Under the pieces are notes generated by a model. The model did no database searches, had not been told where the DNA came from, and saw nothing but the letters and a program-made list of their open reading frames with translations. 64,000 nucleotides of DNA from assembly GCA_963707125.1 (NCBI GenBank), contig CAVPOU010000016.1, positions 117,529 through 181,528 of the forward strand. Direction: 5' to 3'. Of the stretch, positions 1 to 9,163 are shown in pieces. Made by a program: the position numbers and the translations under genes. The number at the start of each line of letters is the position of its first letter. Positions within the stretch are counted from its first letter, which is position 1. Source of the DNA: CAVPDE01 sp963707125 (GTDB taxonomy: Bacteria > Desulfobacterota > DSM-4660 > Desulfatiglandales > HGW-15).

Positions 1-155
1 CCCTCTATTGTACCAACAAGCCGTGCGTGATATGCTCGAAGATGATCATCAACGCTGGCATTATGAAGGTCTTTTATGAGGAGGGTTATGATGATCCTCT
101 TTCTGATCAAATGCTCGCAGAAGCCGGAATAGAAACAGTGAGGTTGAGCCTATGA
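1..155 (+). CDS. dCMP/deoxycytidylate deaminase, C-terminal end only (cut by window edge)
   Basis: Reading from base 3 gives about 50 residues ending in TGA at 153-155. The stretch contains the motif TNKPCVICSKMIINAGI, which matches the PCxxC zinc-binding and following helix of the cytidine/deoxycytidylate deaminase family (dCMP to dUMP, the first step to dTTP). The N-terminal HAE motif lies outside the window. The stop overlaps the nrdR start (ATGA, 152-155), so the two genes are translationally coupled. A ComEB/dCMP deaminase identity is likely, but other zinc deaminases cannot be excluded from the tail alone. Confidence 0.75.
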   Translation, partial: LYCTNKPCVICSKMIINAGIMKVFYEEGYDDPLSDQMLAEAGIETVRLSL

Positions 156-646
156 GATGTCCCTACTGCAGTAAACTGGACAACAAGGTCATTGACTCCC
201 GGTTAAGCAAGGACGGTCGCACCATCCGCCGCCGCCGGGAATGTATTGAATGCGACAGAAGGTTCACCACCTACGAAAAGCTGGAAGAGGTCCTTCCCAT
301 GGTGGTTAAGAAGGATGGGAGGCGGGAGCCCTTCAGCAGGGACAAGATCATCGGGGGGATCAAGAAAGCCTGCCAGAAAAGGCCGGTGAGCATTACGAAG
401 ATAGATGAGTTCGTGGATTCCGTGGAGCTCTATTTCCAGGAGCTCGGCAAAAAGGAGATCGACAGCAAGGAGATTGGGGAAAGGGTCATCAATCGTCTCA
501 AAGAGTGGGACGAAGTGGCCTATGTGCGCTTCGCCTCGGTCTACAGGCAGTTCAGGGACATCAACGAGTTCATGGCCGAGCTGGAGGGAATCCTCAAGAC
601 GCGGAAAGAGAAGGAGGGAACAAAGAAAAGCCTTCCGGCGGATTGA
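152..646 (+). CDS. nrdR: NrdR, ATP-cone repressor of ribonucleotide reductase genes
   Basis: The 164-residue product opens with MRCPYC and carries a second pair CIEC near residue 31, forming the four-Cys zinc ribbon of NrdR. An Arg-rich segment (RRRRECIEC) and FTTYEKLEE follow, then an ATP-cone domain from about residue 47 (VVKKDGRREPFSRDKI). NrdR senses ATP/dATP and represses nrd operons. Length matches the family (about 150-165). The ATG at 152 overlaps the stop of the deaminase gene; both act in deoxynucleotide supply, so coupling makes sense. A charged tail (KTRKEKEGTKK) extends beyond the cone. Confidence 0.96.
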   Translation: MRCPYCSKLDNKVIDSRLSKDGRTIRRRRECIECDRRFTTYEKLEEVLPMVVKKDGRREPFSRDKIIGGIKKACQKRPVSITKIDEFVDSVELYFQELGKKEIDSKEIGERVINRLKEWDEVAYVRFASVYRQFRDINEFMAELEGILKTRKEKEGTKKSLPAD

Positions 647-669
647 CTGCCGGGTCTCGATAGAAGGGG

Positions 670-1794
670 TTGAGCGGTCAGACGTTGAAGGACAGGCACG
701 AGAAGTTCATGAAAGCGGCTCTTGGCTTTGCCAAAAAGGGCCTGGGGAAAACCTCGCCGAACCCTGCCGTGGGAGCGGTGATTGCCAGGAGGGGTCAAGT
801 CGTTGCAGCGGGCTTTCACCGGAAGGCAGGAGAGGTTCATGCCGAGGTGGAGGCTCTGAACCAGCTCCGAGGCAAAGCCAGGCGGGGAGACACCCTTTAT
901 GTGACCCTGGAACCGTGCAACCACTTTGGAAGAACCCCTCCCTGCACGCAAGCGATTCTTAAAAAGGGCATTCGGAAAGTCGTGGTGGGAATGAGGGATC
1001 CAAACCCTCACGTGACGGGCGGAGGGTGCGACTATCTGTCCGGGCAAGGAGTGGAGGTCGTGACCGGTGTCTTGGAAGAGGAATGCCGGCGTCTCAATGA
1101 ATGGTTTGTGACCTATGTCACCAAGGGGCGTCCCTTCGTGATCGCCAAAACCGCGTTGACTCTGGACGGCTGGACAGCGACTTCGACAGGACACTCGCGG
1201 TGGGTCACGAATGAGCGGTCCAGAGAATGGGTTCACCGTCTCAGGCATCAGGTGGACGGCATCCTGGTGGGGGTCGGAACCGTGATGGCCGACGATCCTC
1301 TCCTGAACACCCGGCTCAAGAAGGGAAGAGGGAAAGATCCGGTTCGTATCATCGTGGACACGCACCTGAGAATTCCGGTGAATGCCCGGGTGCTTGCGCA
1401 TCCACACGGATCCGAGACCCTCATCGCAGTCAGTGAGGATGTTCCTCCCCGCCGTATCGAGAGGCTCAAGACAAAGGGGATATCCTTCCTCGTGTGCCCC
1501 AAAAAGGAAGGGAGAATTGACCTGATCGCGTTGATGGATATGTTAGGAAATAGGTCGATCACTTCCGTTCTTCTCGAGGGCGGCGCAACACTTATGGGAG
1601 CCATGATCCGGGAAAAGCTCGTTGATAAGTTCTGTATTTTCAAGGCTCCCAAAATTTTCGGGGGAAGTGACGGCAGGCCCATGGCCTTGGGGCAGGGGCC
1701 GAGCAAAATGGATCAAAGTATTCCGTTGAAGGACATCCGGATCAAGCGTTTTGGAGACGACCTGCTGATTGTGGGGTATCCTGAATATCCGTAG
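670..1794 (+). CDS. ribD: RibD, bifunctional riboflavin deaminase/reductase
   Basis: The protein of about 374 residues carries an N-terminal deaminase domain with TSPNPAVGAV, the zinc motif HAE (GEVHAEVEAL) and PCNHFGRTPPC. A C-terminal reductase domain starts near residue 150 (GRPFVIAKTALTLDG) and contains ILVGVGTVMADDP and EGGATL. It converts the GTP cyclohydrolase II product to 5-amino-6-ribitylamino-uracil phosphate. The start is uncertain. TTG at 670 keeps the usual segment (DRHEKFMKAAL) before TSPNP but lacks a well-spaced ribosome site; ATG at 709 would cut into the conserved N-terminus. It heads the rib block, 195 bp before ribE. Confidence 0.95.
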   Translation: MSGQTLKDRHEKFMKAALGFAKKGLGKTSPNPAVGAVIARRGQVVAAGFHRKAGEVHAEVEALNQLRGKARRGDTLYVTLEPCNHFGRTPPCTQAILKKGIRKVVVGMRDPNPHVTGGGCDYLSGQGVEVVTGVLEEECRRLNEWFVTYVTKGRPFVIAKTALTLDGWTATSTGHSRWVTNERSREWVHRLRHQVDGILVGVGTVMADDPLLNTRLKKGRGKDPVRIIVDTHLRIPVNARVLAHPHGSETLIAVSEDVPPRRIERLKTKGISFLVCPKKEGRIDLIALMDMLGNRSITSVLLEGGATLMGAMIREKLVDKFCIFKAPKIFGGSDGRPMALGQGPSKMDQSIPLKDIRIKRFGDDLLIVGYPEYP

Positions 1795-1824
1795 CTTTGC
1801 TCTTTGCAGTTGAGTCAGAGGAGA

Positions 1825-1914
1825 GAATGTCGAATATCGAATCATGAACCGCAGAATGATGAAGTGTTTACTTCGACATTCGATATTCCTTGTTCGACAT
1901 TTTGCGGTTTGAAT
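1825..1914. repeat. AT-rich intergenic palindrome, TTCGA family (copy 1)
   Basis: Between ribD and ribE lies an imperfect inverted repeat. Its left arm holds TGTCGAATATCGAATCATG and its right arm CTTCGACATTCGATATTC, followed by a second TTCGACATT. Related elements occur at 12320, 37380, 45293 and 48308. It carries no ORF and no RFN (FMN riboswitch) consensus was seen here. Confidence 0.7.
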
Positions 1915-1989
1915 TTTCTTCAAATTATGTGTGAAGCCATCGATTGGCTATACAATGGATAGAGTACTGGAATTGAAATAGAGTGATGC

Positions 1990-2649
1990 ATGTTTACGGG
2001 ACTCATAGAGGGAATCGGCAAAGTCAAGGAGCTCAGTCGCTTTGGAGAGGATCTGAGCATCACGATTTCGCCTCTCTTTGACATGCCCGATATCCGAATA
2101 GGAGAGAGTGTCTCTGTAGACGGAGTCTGCCTGACGGTCACTCGCCTCGGCCAGGGCTCGTTTCGCCTGGATGTGTCCGCGGAGACTCTTTCAACGAGCA
2201 CCCTGACCAAGACCAAGGTCGGGGATGAGGTAAATCTCGAAAGGGCGCTTCGTGTCACGGATCGCCTTGGAGGACACCTTGTCTCCGGTCATGTGGATGG
2301 GGTGGGAAGGATTCTCAAGAAAGAACAGAGGCAGCGGTCCTGGGTTCTTTGGTTCGGCGTTGAAGAGAATCTCCTGAAGTATATTATCGAAAAAGGCTCT
2401 GTTGCCGTAGACGGAATCAGCCTCACCGTCAATCGTTGCGACGACCACGGCTTCGAAGTCAATGTCATTCCTCAGACCGGAAAAGAGACAGGGATCATCA
2501 AGAAAAAGGTGGGAGACCCTGTCAACATTGAGACGGATCTGATAGGGAAATATGTGGAGAAGTTCTTACTCAAGGGCGACGTGTCTCACCGAAAGAAGGC
2601 TTCTCTCATTGATGAAAAACTGCTTAGGAAATATGGCTTTGGGGATTAG
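1990..2649 (+). CDS. ribE: Riboflavin synthase, alpha chain
   Basis: The product has 219 residues with the family opening MFTGLIEGIGKV and two lumazine-binding repeats. The first is around residues 1-97 (SVSVDGVCLTVT) and the second about 98-197 (GHVDGVGRI, SVAVDGISLTVN). It dismutates two 6,7-dimethyl-8-ribityllumazine molecules into riboflavin plus a pyrimidine. Length and internal duplication are normal for the family. It lies 5 bp before ribBA, so the two are co-transcribed. The tail beyond about residue 200 is a short basic extension. Confidence 0.97.
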   Translation: MFTGLIEGIGKVKELSRFGEDLSITISPLFDMPDIRIGESVSVDGVCLTVTRLGQGSFRLDVSAETLSTSTLTKTKVGDEVNLERALRVTDRLGGHLVSGHVDGVGRILKKEQRQRSWVLWFGVEENLLKYIIEKGSVAVDGISLTVNRCDDHGFEVNVIPQTGKETGIIKKKVGDPVNIETDLIGKYVEKFLLKGDVSHRKKASLIDEKLLRKYGFGD

Positions 2650-2654
2650 ATAAC

Positions 2655-3881
2655 ATGCCACTTGCAACGATTCCAGAAGCCCTGGAAGATCTGAAACAGG
2701 GCAAGATGATTATTCTTGTGGATGATGAAAACCGGGAAAATGAGGGTGATCTCACGATGGCGGCGGAAAAGGCCACTCCTGAGGCGATTAATTTCATGGC
2801 CAAGTACGGCCGTGGATTGATCTGCCTTTCCATGGCTCCGGAAATCGTGGATAGATTGAAACTGCCCTTGATGGCTTTCGATAACCGTTCCGCTTTCAAG
2901 ACGGCCTTCACGGTTTCGATTGAAGCGCGGGAAGGAGTCACCACGGGAATCTCTGCAGCGGACAGGGCGCGCACCATCCTCACCGCGGTTGCGGACGACT
3001 CGAAACCGGAGGATCTGGTTCAGCCAGGCCATGTTTTTCCCATACGGGCCCGGCGCGGAGGGGTTCTGTTCAGAACCGGCCAGACCGAGGGCTCCGTGGA
3101 TCTGGCAAGACTTGCCAGGCTTAAGCCTGCCGGTGTCATCTGCGAGGTGATGAATGATGACGGCACCATGGCCCGCATGCCTGACCTGGAGAAGTTCTCG
3201 CAAAAACACGGCCTCAAGATCGTTTCCATTGCGGATATCATCGCCCATCGGATGAGGACTGAATCCTTCGTGCATAAGGTGGCAGAAACGATTTTGCCGA
3301 CGGCCTATGGGGAATTCAGAGCCGTCGCTTTTATGAATGACATTGACCAGTACGAGCACCTGGCTCTGGTCAAAGGAGAGCTCCACCCCGAGAAAGAGGT
3401 CCTGGTGAGGGTGCACTCCCAGTGCCTGACAGGAGACGTGTTTGGCTCCTTTCGTTGTGACTGCGGAGCCCAGCTCCAGAGAGCCATGGAAATGGTGGAG
3501 GAGGAAGGCCTCGGGGTCATTCTTTACATGCAACAGGAAGGCCGCGGGATCGGGCTGGCCAACAAAATCAAGGCCTATGCGCTGCAGGACAAAGGAAGAG
3601 ATACGGTCGAGGCAAACAGGGAACTGGGCTTTGAAGCGGACCTGAGGGACTACGGAGTGGGAGCGCAGATTCTGGCCTCCCTCGGCGTAAAGAAGATGAG
3701 GCTTATGACCAACAATCCCAAGAAGATTATCGGCCTTGAAGGATACGGGCTTCAGGTGGTGGACAGGATCCCGGTTGAAACCGAGCCAAGGCCTGAAAAC
3801 CTGAGATATCTTGTCACCAAGTGTCAGAAACTGGGTCACCTTTTAAATCTGAAGGGAAGGGTTTCCCGCGAAGTGAGCTAG
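2655..3881 (+). CDS. ribBA: RibBA, DHBP synthase / GTP cyclohydrolase II
   Basis: This 408-residue fusion supplies both precursors of riboflavin. Residues 1-200 are the 3,4-dihydroxy-2-butanone-4-phosphate synthase domain with the acidic metal motif DDENRENEGDL and TTGISAADRA. Residues 205-400 are GTP cyclohydrolase II, with zinc ligands in HSQCLTGDVFGSFRCDCG and the motif QQEGRGIGLANK. Key residues of both halves are present, so both activities are expected. It sits between ribE and ribH in one transcription unit. Confidence 0.97.
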   Translation: MPLATIPEALEDLKQGKMIILVDDENRENEGDLTMAAEKATPEAINFMAKYGRGLICLSMAPEIVDRLKLPLMAFDNRSAFKTAFTVSIEAREGVTTGISAADRARTILTAVADDSKPEDLVQPGHVFPIRARRGGVLFRTGQTEGSVDLARLARLKPAGVICEVMNDDGTMARMPDLEKFSQKHGLKIVSIADIIAHRMRTESFVHKVAETILPTAYGEFRAVAFMNDIDQYEHLALVKGELHPEKEVLVRVHSQCLTGDVFGSFRCDCGAQLQRAMEMVEEEGLGVILYMQQEGRGIGLANKIKAYALQDKGRDTVEANRELGFEADLRDYGVGAQILASLGVKKMRLMTNNPKKIIGLEGYGLQVVDRIPVETEPRPENLRYLVTKCQKLGHLLNLKGRVSREVS

Positions 3882-3939
3882 GGCAGGAAGAGCCCTCGAT
3901 GAACGTCGGCCGTCAACACACAAAGGAGAGGACATTCAC

Positions 3940-4404
3940 ATGCCTAAGACGTTGGAAGGAAAAATTTCTGCAGAAGGGTATCGATTCGGGCTGGTGGTCA
4001 GCCGGTTCAATGACTTCATCAGCTCAAAGCTGGTGGAAGGAGCGGTAGACGCCCTCAAGCGCCACGGGGCCACCGAGGAGCAGCTCCTTCTGGTCAAGGT
4101 GCCTGGTGCTTTTGAGATTCCCCTGGCCGCCAAGAAACTCGCCGAAAGCGGCAAAGTGGATGCGGTGATTTGTCTCGGGGCCGTGATCCGGGGCTCCACG
4201 CCTCACTTCGACTACGTGGCTGCAGAGGTCTCCAAGGGAATTGCCATGGTCTCCCTGGACACCAAGGTGCCGGTCGCTTTTGGGGTGCTGACGACGGACA
4301 ACCTGGAGCAGGCGATTGAAAGGGCAGGCACCAAATCGGGAAACAAGGGCTGGGATGCAGCTCTGGCCGCCATGGAGATGGTGGACCTCTTGAAACAACT
4401 CTAG
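3940..4404 (+). CDS. ribH: Lumazine synthase (riboflavin synthase beta chain)
   Basis: The 154-residue protein contains SRFNDFISSKLVEGA, VPGAFEIPLAAKKL and the loop GAVIRGSTPHFDYVA, all hallmarks of 6,7-dimethyl-8-ribityllumazine synthase. The family forms pentamers or 60-mer capsids. Translation starts at ATG 3940 behind a good ribosome site (AAAGGAGAGG). It is the last rib gene here; nusB follows 71 bp downstream, the usual ribH-nusB neighbourhood. Confidence 0.97.
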   Translation: MPKTLEGKISAEGYRFGLVVSRFNDFISSKLVEGAVDALKRHGATEEQLLLVKVPGAFEIPLAAKKLAESGKVDAVICLGAVIRGSTPHFDYVAAEVSKGIAMVSLDTKVPVAFGVLTTDNLEQAIERAGTKSGNKGWDAALAAMEMVDLLKQL

Positions 4405-4475
4405 CCCTCTGAGTCCCGGGTGAGCCCCGACCTCTTCCGTGTCGGGAACGGGCGGATGCCCGAGAACAAAACATC

Positions 4476-4901
4476 ATGGGAAAAAGGCGTCGGGCGAGGG
4501 AACTCGCCATCCAGGTTCTTTTTCATATGGAATACAATCCAGGCGATCCGGGCGAAAGCTTTGAGCGTGTTTGCGAGAGCTTTGGTCCGCCCAAGGAGAT
4601 CAGGCCCTACTCCAGGGAAGTGGTGGTGGGCGTCTGGGAAAACAGGACGGACCTGGACCGATTGATCAGCGGGTCCTCGAAGAACTGGCGCGTGGAAAGA
4701 ATGTCGCGGGTGGATATCAATATCCTGAGGATTGCGATCTATGAAGTCCTTTATATGAAGGATGTGCCGCCGAAGGTTTCCATTGATGAAGCGGTCGAGC
4801 TGGGAAAGCGATACGGCACGGAAGAGTCGGGCGCGTTCATCAACGGGATTCTGGATCACATTTACAACCAGCTGAAGGCGGAGGTCGATCAAGGGGGATA
4901 A
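4476..4901 (+). CDS. nusB: NusB transcription antitermination factor
   Basis: The 141-residue product begins MGKRRRARELAIQVLFHMEY, the basic N-terminus of NusB, and continues with the all-helical fold seen in RMSRVDINILRIAIYE and PPKVSIDEAVELGKRYG. NusB with NusE (S10) binds boxA RNA in rRNA leaders and prevents early termination. Length is typical. It follows ribH, as in many bacteria, and precedes leuS. Confidence 0.95.
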   Translation: MGKRRRARELAIQVLFHMEYNPGDPGESFERVCESFGPPKEIRPYSREVVVGVWENRTDLDRLISGSSKNWRVERMSRVDINILRIAIYEVLYMKDVPPKVSIDEAVELGKRYGTEESGAFINGILDHIYNQLKAEVDQGG

Positions 4902-5008
4902 CGGAAATCTGTGGAGAAACGTTTACAAGAGGCATGGCTGAAAGAAGACCTTCTTTCTTCCATGCCTCACGTCTTCAAATGCGTCAGTATGGAAGGTGTC
5001 GGCATCCT

Positions 5009-7585
5009 ATGAAGTACAACCCTCAAGAAATCGAGAAGAAGTGGCAGGATCAGTGGGACAAGGAAAAGCTGTTCAAGGTGGCTGAAGACCCGGCCAAGGA
5101 AAAATATTACCTCCTGGAGATGTTCCCCTATCCCTCGGGGAGGATCCACATGGGGCATGTGCGGAACTACACCATCGGCGATGTGGTGGCAAGATACAAG
5201 AGGATGAAAGGGCAGAATGTGCTTCACCCCATGGGCTGGGACGCCTTCGGGTTGCCTGCGGAGAATGCAGCCATCGAGAACAAGACCCATCCTGCCCGCT
5301 GGACCTACAACAACATCGCGAACATGAAAGCCCAGCTCAAACGCATGGGCTTCAGTTACGACTGGGATCGCGAGGTGACCACGTGCAATCCCGAATACTA
5401 CCGCTGGGAGCAGCTCGTGTTCATCAAGATGTTCGAAAAAGGGCTGGCCTACAAGAAGAGGACCTTTGTGAACTGGTGTGAAAGCTGCCAGACTGTGCTG
5501 GCCAAAGAGCAGGTCGAGAACGGTCGGTGCTGGCGGCACTCGGACCGGGAAGTGACGCTCAAAGAGATGGACAGCTGGTTTTTCAAAATCACGGACTATG
5601 CAGAGGAGATGCTGGAGCACTGCGACAAGCTACAGGGATGGCCGGAGCGGGTTCTCACGATGCAGAAGAACTGGATCGGCAAGAGCTACGGCGCCATCAT
5701 TCGCTTTCCTGTGGTGGGCTCGAAGGACGTGATCGAGGTGTACACCACAAGGCAGGACACGCTCTTTGGCGCCACGTTTCTCTGTTTTGCTCCGGAGCAT
5801 CCCATGCTGAAGAGCCTGGTCGGGGGGCGACCTCAAGAGCAGGAGGTCCTTTCCTTTATTGAAAAGACACTGAAGGTGGACAGCTATATCCGGACCGCGG
5901 ATTTGACCGTGAAGGAAGGGGTGTTCACAGGCCGCACCTGCATCAATCCCGTGACCCGGGAGGAGATTCCCATTTATGTGGCCAACTTTGTTCTCTTCGA
6001 TTACGGAACCGGAGCGATCATGGCGGTCCCTACCCACGACCAGAGAGACTTTGAGTTCGCCAAGAAATACAACCTGCGCCTCCGAGTCGTGATCAAACCC
6101 TTTGACCGGGAGTTGTCCGAGGAGGCCATGACCGAGGCCTATGTGGAAGAAGGGATTCTCGTCAACTCAGGTCCTTTCAACGGGCAGCGAAATCTGGAGG
6201 CCATGGACCGCATCGCCGAATACCTTGAGTCCAATGGGTTGGGACACAAGACGGTGAACTACAGGTTGAGAGACTGGAACATTTCGAGACAGAGATACTG
6301 GGGAGCCCCGATTCCCATCATCACCTGTGATCGGTGCGGAACCGTTCCTGTCCCTGAGAAAGACCTTCCCGTGGTTCTGCCTCTGAATCTGGAGTTGAGG
6401 CCGAACGGCGGATCGCCCCTTCCTTTTGAGCCCTCCTTCTATGAGACCTCCTGTCCGAAGTGCCATGGAAAGGCCAGGAGAGAGACCGACACCATGGACA
6501 CCTTTGTGGAGTCTTCATGGTATTTCGATCGGTTTGCCTGTGCCGACTACGACAAAGGCCCCATTGATCCGAAGAGGGTGGAATACTGGCTGCCGGTAGA
6601 CCAGTACATCGGGGGCATTGAACATGCCATCCTCCATCTCCTTTACTCCCGTTTCTACACCCGAGTTCTGCGGGACTTCGGCGAGGTAACATTCAGCGAA
6701 CCTTTCACCAATCTGCTGACCCAGGGAATGGTCTGCAAGGAAACACAGGAGTGTCCGAAGCACGGTTATCTCTTCCCCAAGGAAGTGCAGGATAATCGCT
6801 GCACTCGCTGCCGGTCGCCGGTGAAGGTCGGGCCCACGCTCAAGATGTCCAAGTCCAAGAAGAACGTGGTGGACCCGGAAGACCTGATCGAACGTTACGG
6901 CGCCGACACGGTCCGGATGTTTTGCCTTTTCGCGTCCCCTCCGGAACGGGATTTGGAGTGGAGCGACCAGGGGGTGGACGGTTCCTTCCGGTTCCTCCAT
7001 CGCGTGTGGCGATTGGTGGAGGAGAACCTTGAAGAACTCAGGAAGGCGACGCTCTATGGCGGGGATGAAACGCTTCCGGAGGATTTGAAAGACCTCCACC
7101 GCAAGACCCATCAGACCGTCAAGAAAGTATCCAATGATATCGAAGACCGCTTTCATTTCAACACCGCTGTCAGCGCCGTGATGGAGTTGGTCAACGATGT
7201 CCACAAGGTCTTGGCCGGTGCTGAAAAGCACTCAAGCCTCACGTGGTCGGTGGTCAAAGAAGCCGTGGAGGCAACGGTTCTTCTTCTCAGCCCCGTGGTG
7301 CCGCATATCACGGAGGAACTCTGGCGAATGCTGGGTCACGAGGAACTGCTGTTGAACGTCCGGTGGCCGGCCTACCGGGCTGAGGCGCTCGAAGTGGCCA
7401 CGAGGCTCATCGTGCTGCAGGTCAACGGCAAGGTGCGTGACCGGATGGAAGTCCCTGCCTCTTTCACTGAAAAAGAGATCGAAGCGGCGGCTCTCGGAAG
7501 CGAGAGAGTCCTGAGCTTCGTCGGTCGGAAGGCGGTGAAGAAAGTCATTGTAGTCGGGCAGAAACTGGTCAACGTGGTTGTTTAG
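5009..7585 (+). CDS. leuS: Leucyl-tRNA synthetase
   Basis: The 858-residue class I synthetase opens MKYNPQEIEKKWQ. HIGH appears as HMGH at residues 47-50 and the second signature as KMSKS at 612-616. Between them lies the CP1 editing insertion, with TTRQDTLFGATF and GTGAIMAVPTHDQRD, that hydrolyses mischarged tRNA. Zinc-like Cys pairs occur in CESC and near residue 440 (CDRC). ATG 5009 is chosen because the family starts at this motif; an in-frame ATG at 4934 would add 25 unrelated residues. Confidence 0.97.
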   Translation: MKYNPQEIEKKWQDQWDKEKLFKVAEDPAKEKYYLLEMFPYPSGRIHMGHVRNYTIGDVVARYKRMKGQNVLHPMGWDAFGLPAENAAIENKTHPARWTYNNIANMKAQLKRMGFSYDWDREVTTCNPEYYRWEQLVFIKMFEKGLAYKKRTFVNWCESCQTVLAKEQVENGRCWRHSDREVTLKEMDSWFFKITDYAEEMLEHCDKLQGWPERVLTMQKNWIGKSYGAIIRFPVVGSKDVIEVYTTRQDTLFGATFLCFAPEHPMLKSLVGGRPQEQEVLSFIEKTLKVDSYIRTADLTVKEGVFTGRTCINPVTREEIPIYVANFVLFDYGTGAIMAVPTHDQRDFEFAKKYNLRLRVVIKPFDRELSEEAMTEAYVEEGILVNSGPFNGQRNLEAMDRIAEYLESNGLGHKTVNYRLRDWNISRQRYWGAPIPIITCDRCGTVPVPEKDLPVVLPLNLELRPNGGSPLPFEPSFYETSCPKCHGKARRETDTMDTFVESSWYFDRFACADYDKGPIDPKRVEYWLPVDQYIGGIEHAILHLLYSRFYTRVLRDFGEVTFSEPFTNLLTQGMVCKETQECPKHGYLFPKEVQDNRCTRCRSPVKVGPTLKMSKSKKNVVDPEDLIERYGADTVRMFCLFASPPERDLEWSDQGVDGSFRFLHRVWRLVEENLEELRKATLYGGDETLPEDLKDLHRKTHQTVKKVSNDIEDRFHFNTAVSAVMELVNDVHKVLAGAEKHSSLTWSVVKEAVEATVLLLSPVVPHITEELWRMLGHEELLLNVRWPAYRAEALEVATRLIVLQVNGKVRDRMEVPASFTEKEIEAAALGSERVLSFVGRKAVKKVIVVGQKLVNVVV

Positions 7586-7598
7586 GAACAGAATAAAG

Positions 7599-8141
7599 AT
7601 GAGATGCTGCGGAGCAATTCTTCTGCTGAGCTTTTTGCTGGCGGGCTGCGGGTATCACTTCAGGGCCGACGGCGAACCTGTGGGGATTCAGCTTGAAAGT
7701 CTGGCCATACCCCTATTCTCAAGCACGTCTTCCGAGATAGGCTTTGAAGCGAATTTCACCAAGGTGATCCGTCAGGAGTTCATCAGCAATGGAAGAGTCC
7801 CTCTCGTGCCGGAGGAGAAGGCGCAAGTGGTGCTCATCGGCAAGATCCAGGAGATCAGGGCTGATCCACTGACCTACATGTCCAAGGACGTGACGGTCGG
7901 GGGGAATACGTCGACCTATGAAGTCACCAGGTCACGGAAGCTCAGGGTGAGACTGGATGTCCAGCTGTTGGACAGGCGCCAGGGCAAAATCATTTGGCGC
8001 GAAGCAGCCATGGAAGAGCAAGCCAGCTACGCTGTCAGCGGCGATCCCCTGGAAACGCGTTACACCGAACAGAAGGCTCTGGAGCAAATTGCCAGCCGCC
8101 TGGCAAAAAGAATCTATCTCAGAACCATGGAACGATTTTGA
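7599..8141 (+). CDS. lptE: LptE, outer-membrane LPS-assembly lipoprotein
   Basis: About 180 residues begin with a lipoprotein signal: MRCCGAILLLSFLLAGCGYHF has an LAGC lipobox followed by the GYHF motif typical of LptE. LptE plugs the LptD barrel that inserts lipopolysaccharide in the outer leaflet. Other family marks are an acidic region after the first beta strands and TSTYEVTRSRKLRVRLDVQLLD. ATG 7599 is preferred because AGGAAC lies about 10 nt upstream; a TTG at 7578 overlaps leuS. Its stop overlaps the holA start (TGATG), the normal leuS-lptE-holA order. Confidence 0.88.
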   Translation: MRCCGAILLLSFLLAGCGYHFRADGEPVGIQLESLAIPLFSSTSSEIGFEANFTKVIRQEFISNGRVPLVPEEKAQVVLIGKIQEIRADPLTYMSKDVTVGGNTSTYEVTRSRKLRVRLDVQLLDRRQGKIIWREAAMEEQASYAVSGDPLETRYTEQKALEQIASRLAKRIYLRTMERF

Positions 8142-9163
8142 TGCCTGAGCATCTGCAGCCAGACGATGTTCTCAAAGCGGCCAGGAAAGAGCAGGTCGCT
8201 CCCTTTTATCTTTTTTATGGTCCTGGTGAGTTCCGCATGGAAAGGGTGCTGGTCACCCTGCGGACCCTGCTCGTGCCTGAGGCGGTGAGAGATCTCAACC
8301 TCGAAGTCCTCTATGGAGACGAAAAGATCGGGGAAAAACACATCGAACCGGAAGGAATCATCAACAGGGCCAGTTCCGTGCCTTTCCTTGCCCCTCGCCG
8401 GCTCATTATCCTGCGAAGGACGGAATCCTTCACCGCCGATCAACTGGAGAAGTTCCTTCCCTACCTTGAAAAACCCTCGCCGTCTACCTGTCTGATTTTC
8501 ATTTCATCCAGGACAAACTTCAACGCGAAGTTCTACAAGAAATTCAGATCCCAGGGCGTCGCCGTCCCCTTTGATGAATTGAAAGAGGAACAGATTGTGC
8601 CGTGGATCAAGAAGACTGCATCTGAGGATCTCGGGATGACCGTTGACGGGGAAGCTTGTGCCTCTCTCTATGCGGTTGTGGGAAACAGGCCGAGAGAGCT
8701 CTACTCCGAGCTTGAGAAACTTCAACTGAGATACGGCAAGGCCGTGAGCCTTGATCAGGTGAAGGAGGCTGTGATGCACAGCCGGGTCTACACGGTTTTT
8801 GAACTCATGGACGCGGTGTCCATGAGGGACTGTCGCTCATCCCTGCGAATATTGAAGAGATACCTGGAAGAAGAGGACCTGAGGGGTGCGCCGCTGGGAC
8901 TCATCAGCATGCTGAACCGGCAGATCAGGCTCCTCTGGCAGACCAAGGCGGTTCTGAAGAGAAGAGGGAGCGTCGGTGAGGTGCAGAAGAAACTTGGACT
9001 GTGGTCAAAACCGGCGGAAAAGCTGGTTGAGCAGGCGCCTCACTGGAGCGAGGAGGACTTGGGCAAGGCCCTTGACCTTCTTTATCGGTCCGACGATCGC
9101 CTCAAGTCAGGATCCAGTCCCAGGCCGATCCTGGAAAGTCTTATCCTTTCGCTTTGCAGTTAA
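8141..9163 (+). CDS. holA: DNA polymerase III delta subunit
   Basis: The 340-residue protein shows APFYLFYGPGEFRMERVL (degenerate P-loop region of the AAA+ fold), LIILRRTESF, VVGNRPRELYSELEKLQLRYG and a C-terminal helical collar domain (MLNRQIRLLWQTKAVL). Delta opens the beta sliding clamp inside the clamp-loader complex. The start at ATG 8141 shares a base with the lptE stop, indicating coupled translation. It ends tail-to-tail with rpsT, the two stop codons overlapping. Confidence 0.92.
   Translation: MPEHLQPDDVLKAARKEQVAPFYLFYGPGEFRMERVLVTLRTLLVPEAVRDLNLEVLYGDEKIGEKHIEPEGIINRASSVPFLAPRRLIILRRTESFTADQLEKFLPYLEKPSPSTCLIFISSRTNFNAKFYKKFRSQGVAVPFDELKEEQIVPWIKKTASEDLGMTVDGEACASLYAVVGNRPRELYSELEKLQLRYGKAVSLDQVKEAVMHSRVYTVFELMDAVSMRDCRSSLRILKRYLEEEDLRGAPLGLISMLNRQIRLLWQTKAVLKRRGSVGEVQKKLGLWSKPAEKLVEQAPHWSEEDLGKALDLLYRSDDRLKSGSSPRPILESLILSLCS

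Noticed and set aside
541..1407. Long minus-strand ORF antisense to ribD
   Set aside because: It is a shadow of the ribD frame; its product has no recognisable domain, while ribD has all catalytic motifs.
1795..1989. FMN riboswitch before ribE
   Set aside because: No RFN consensus (AGGGGATxxTCxxGGCxGGGG-type) seen; only the AT-rich palindrome.
2646..3839. 397-codon minus-strand ORF over ribBA
   Set aside because: Antisense shadow of a clear bifunctional enzyme gene; His- and Gln-rich composition is typical of such shadows.
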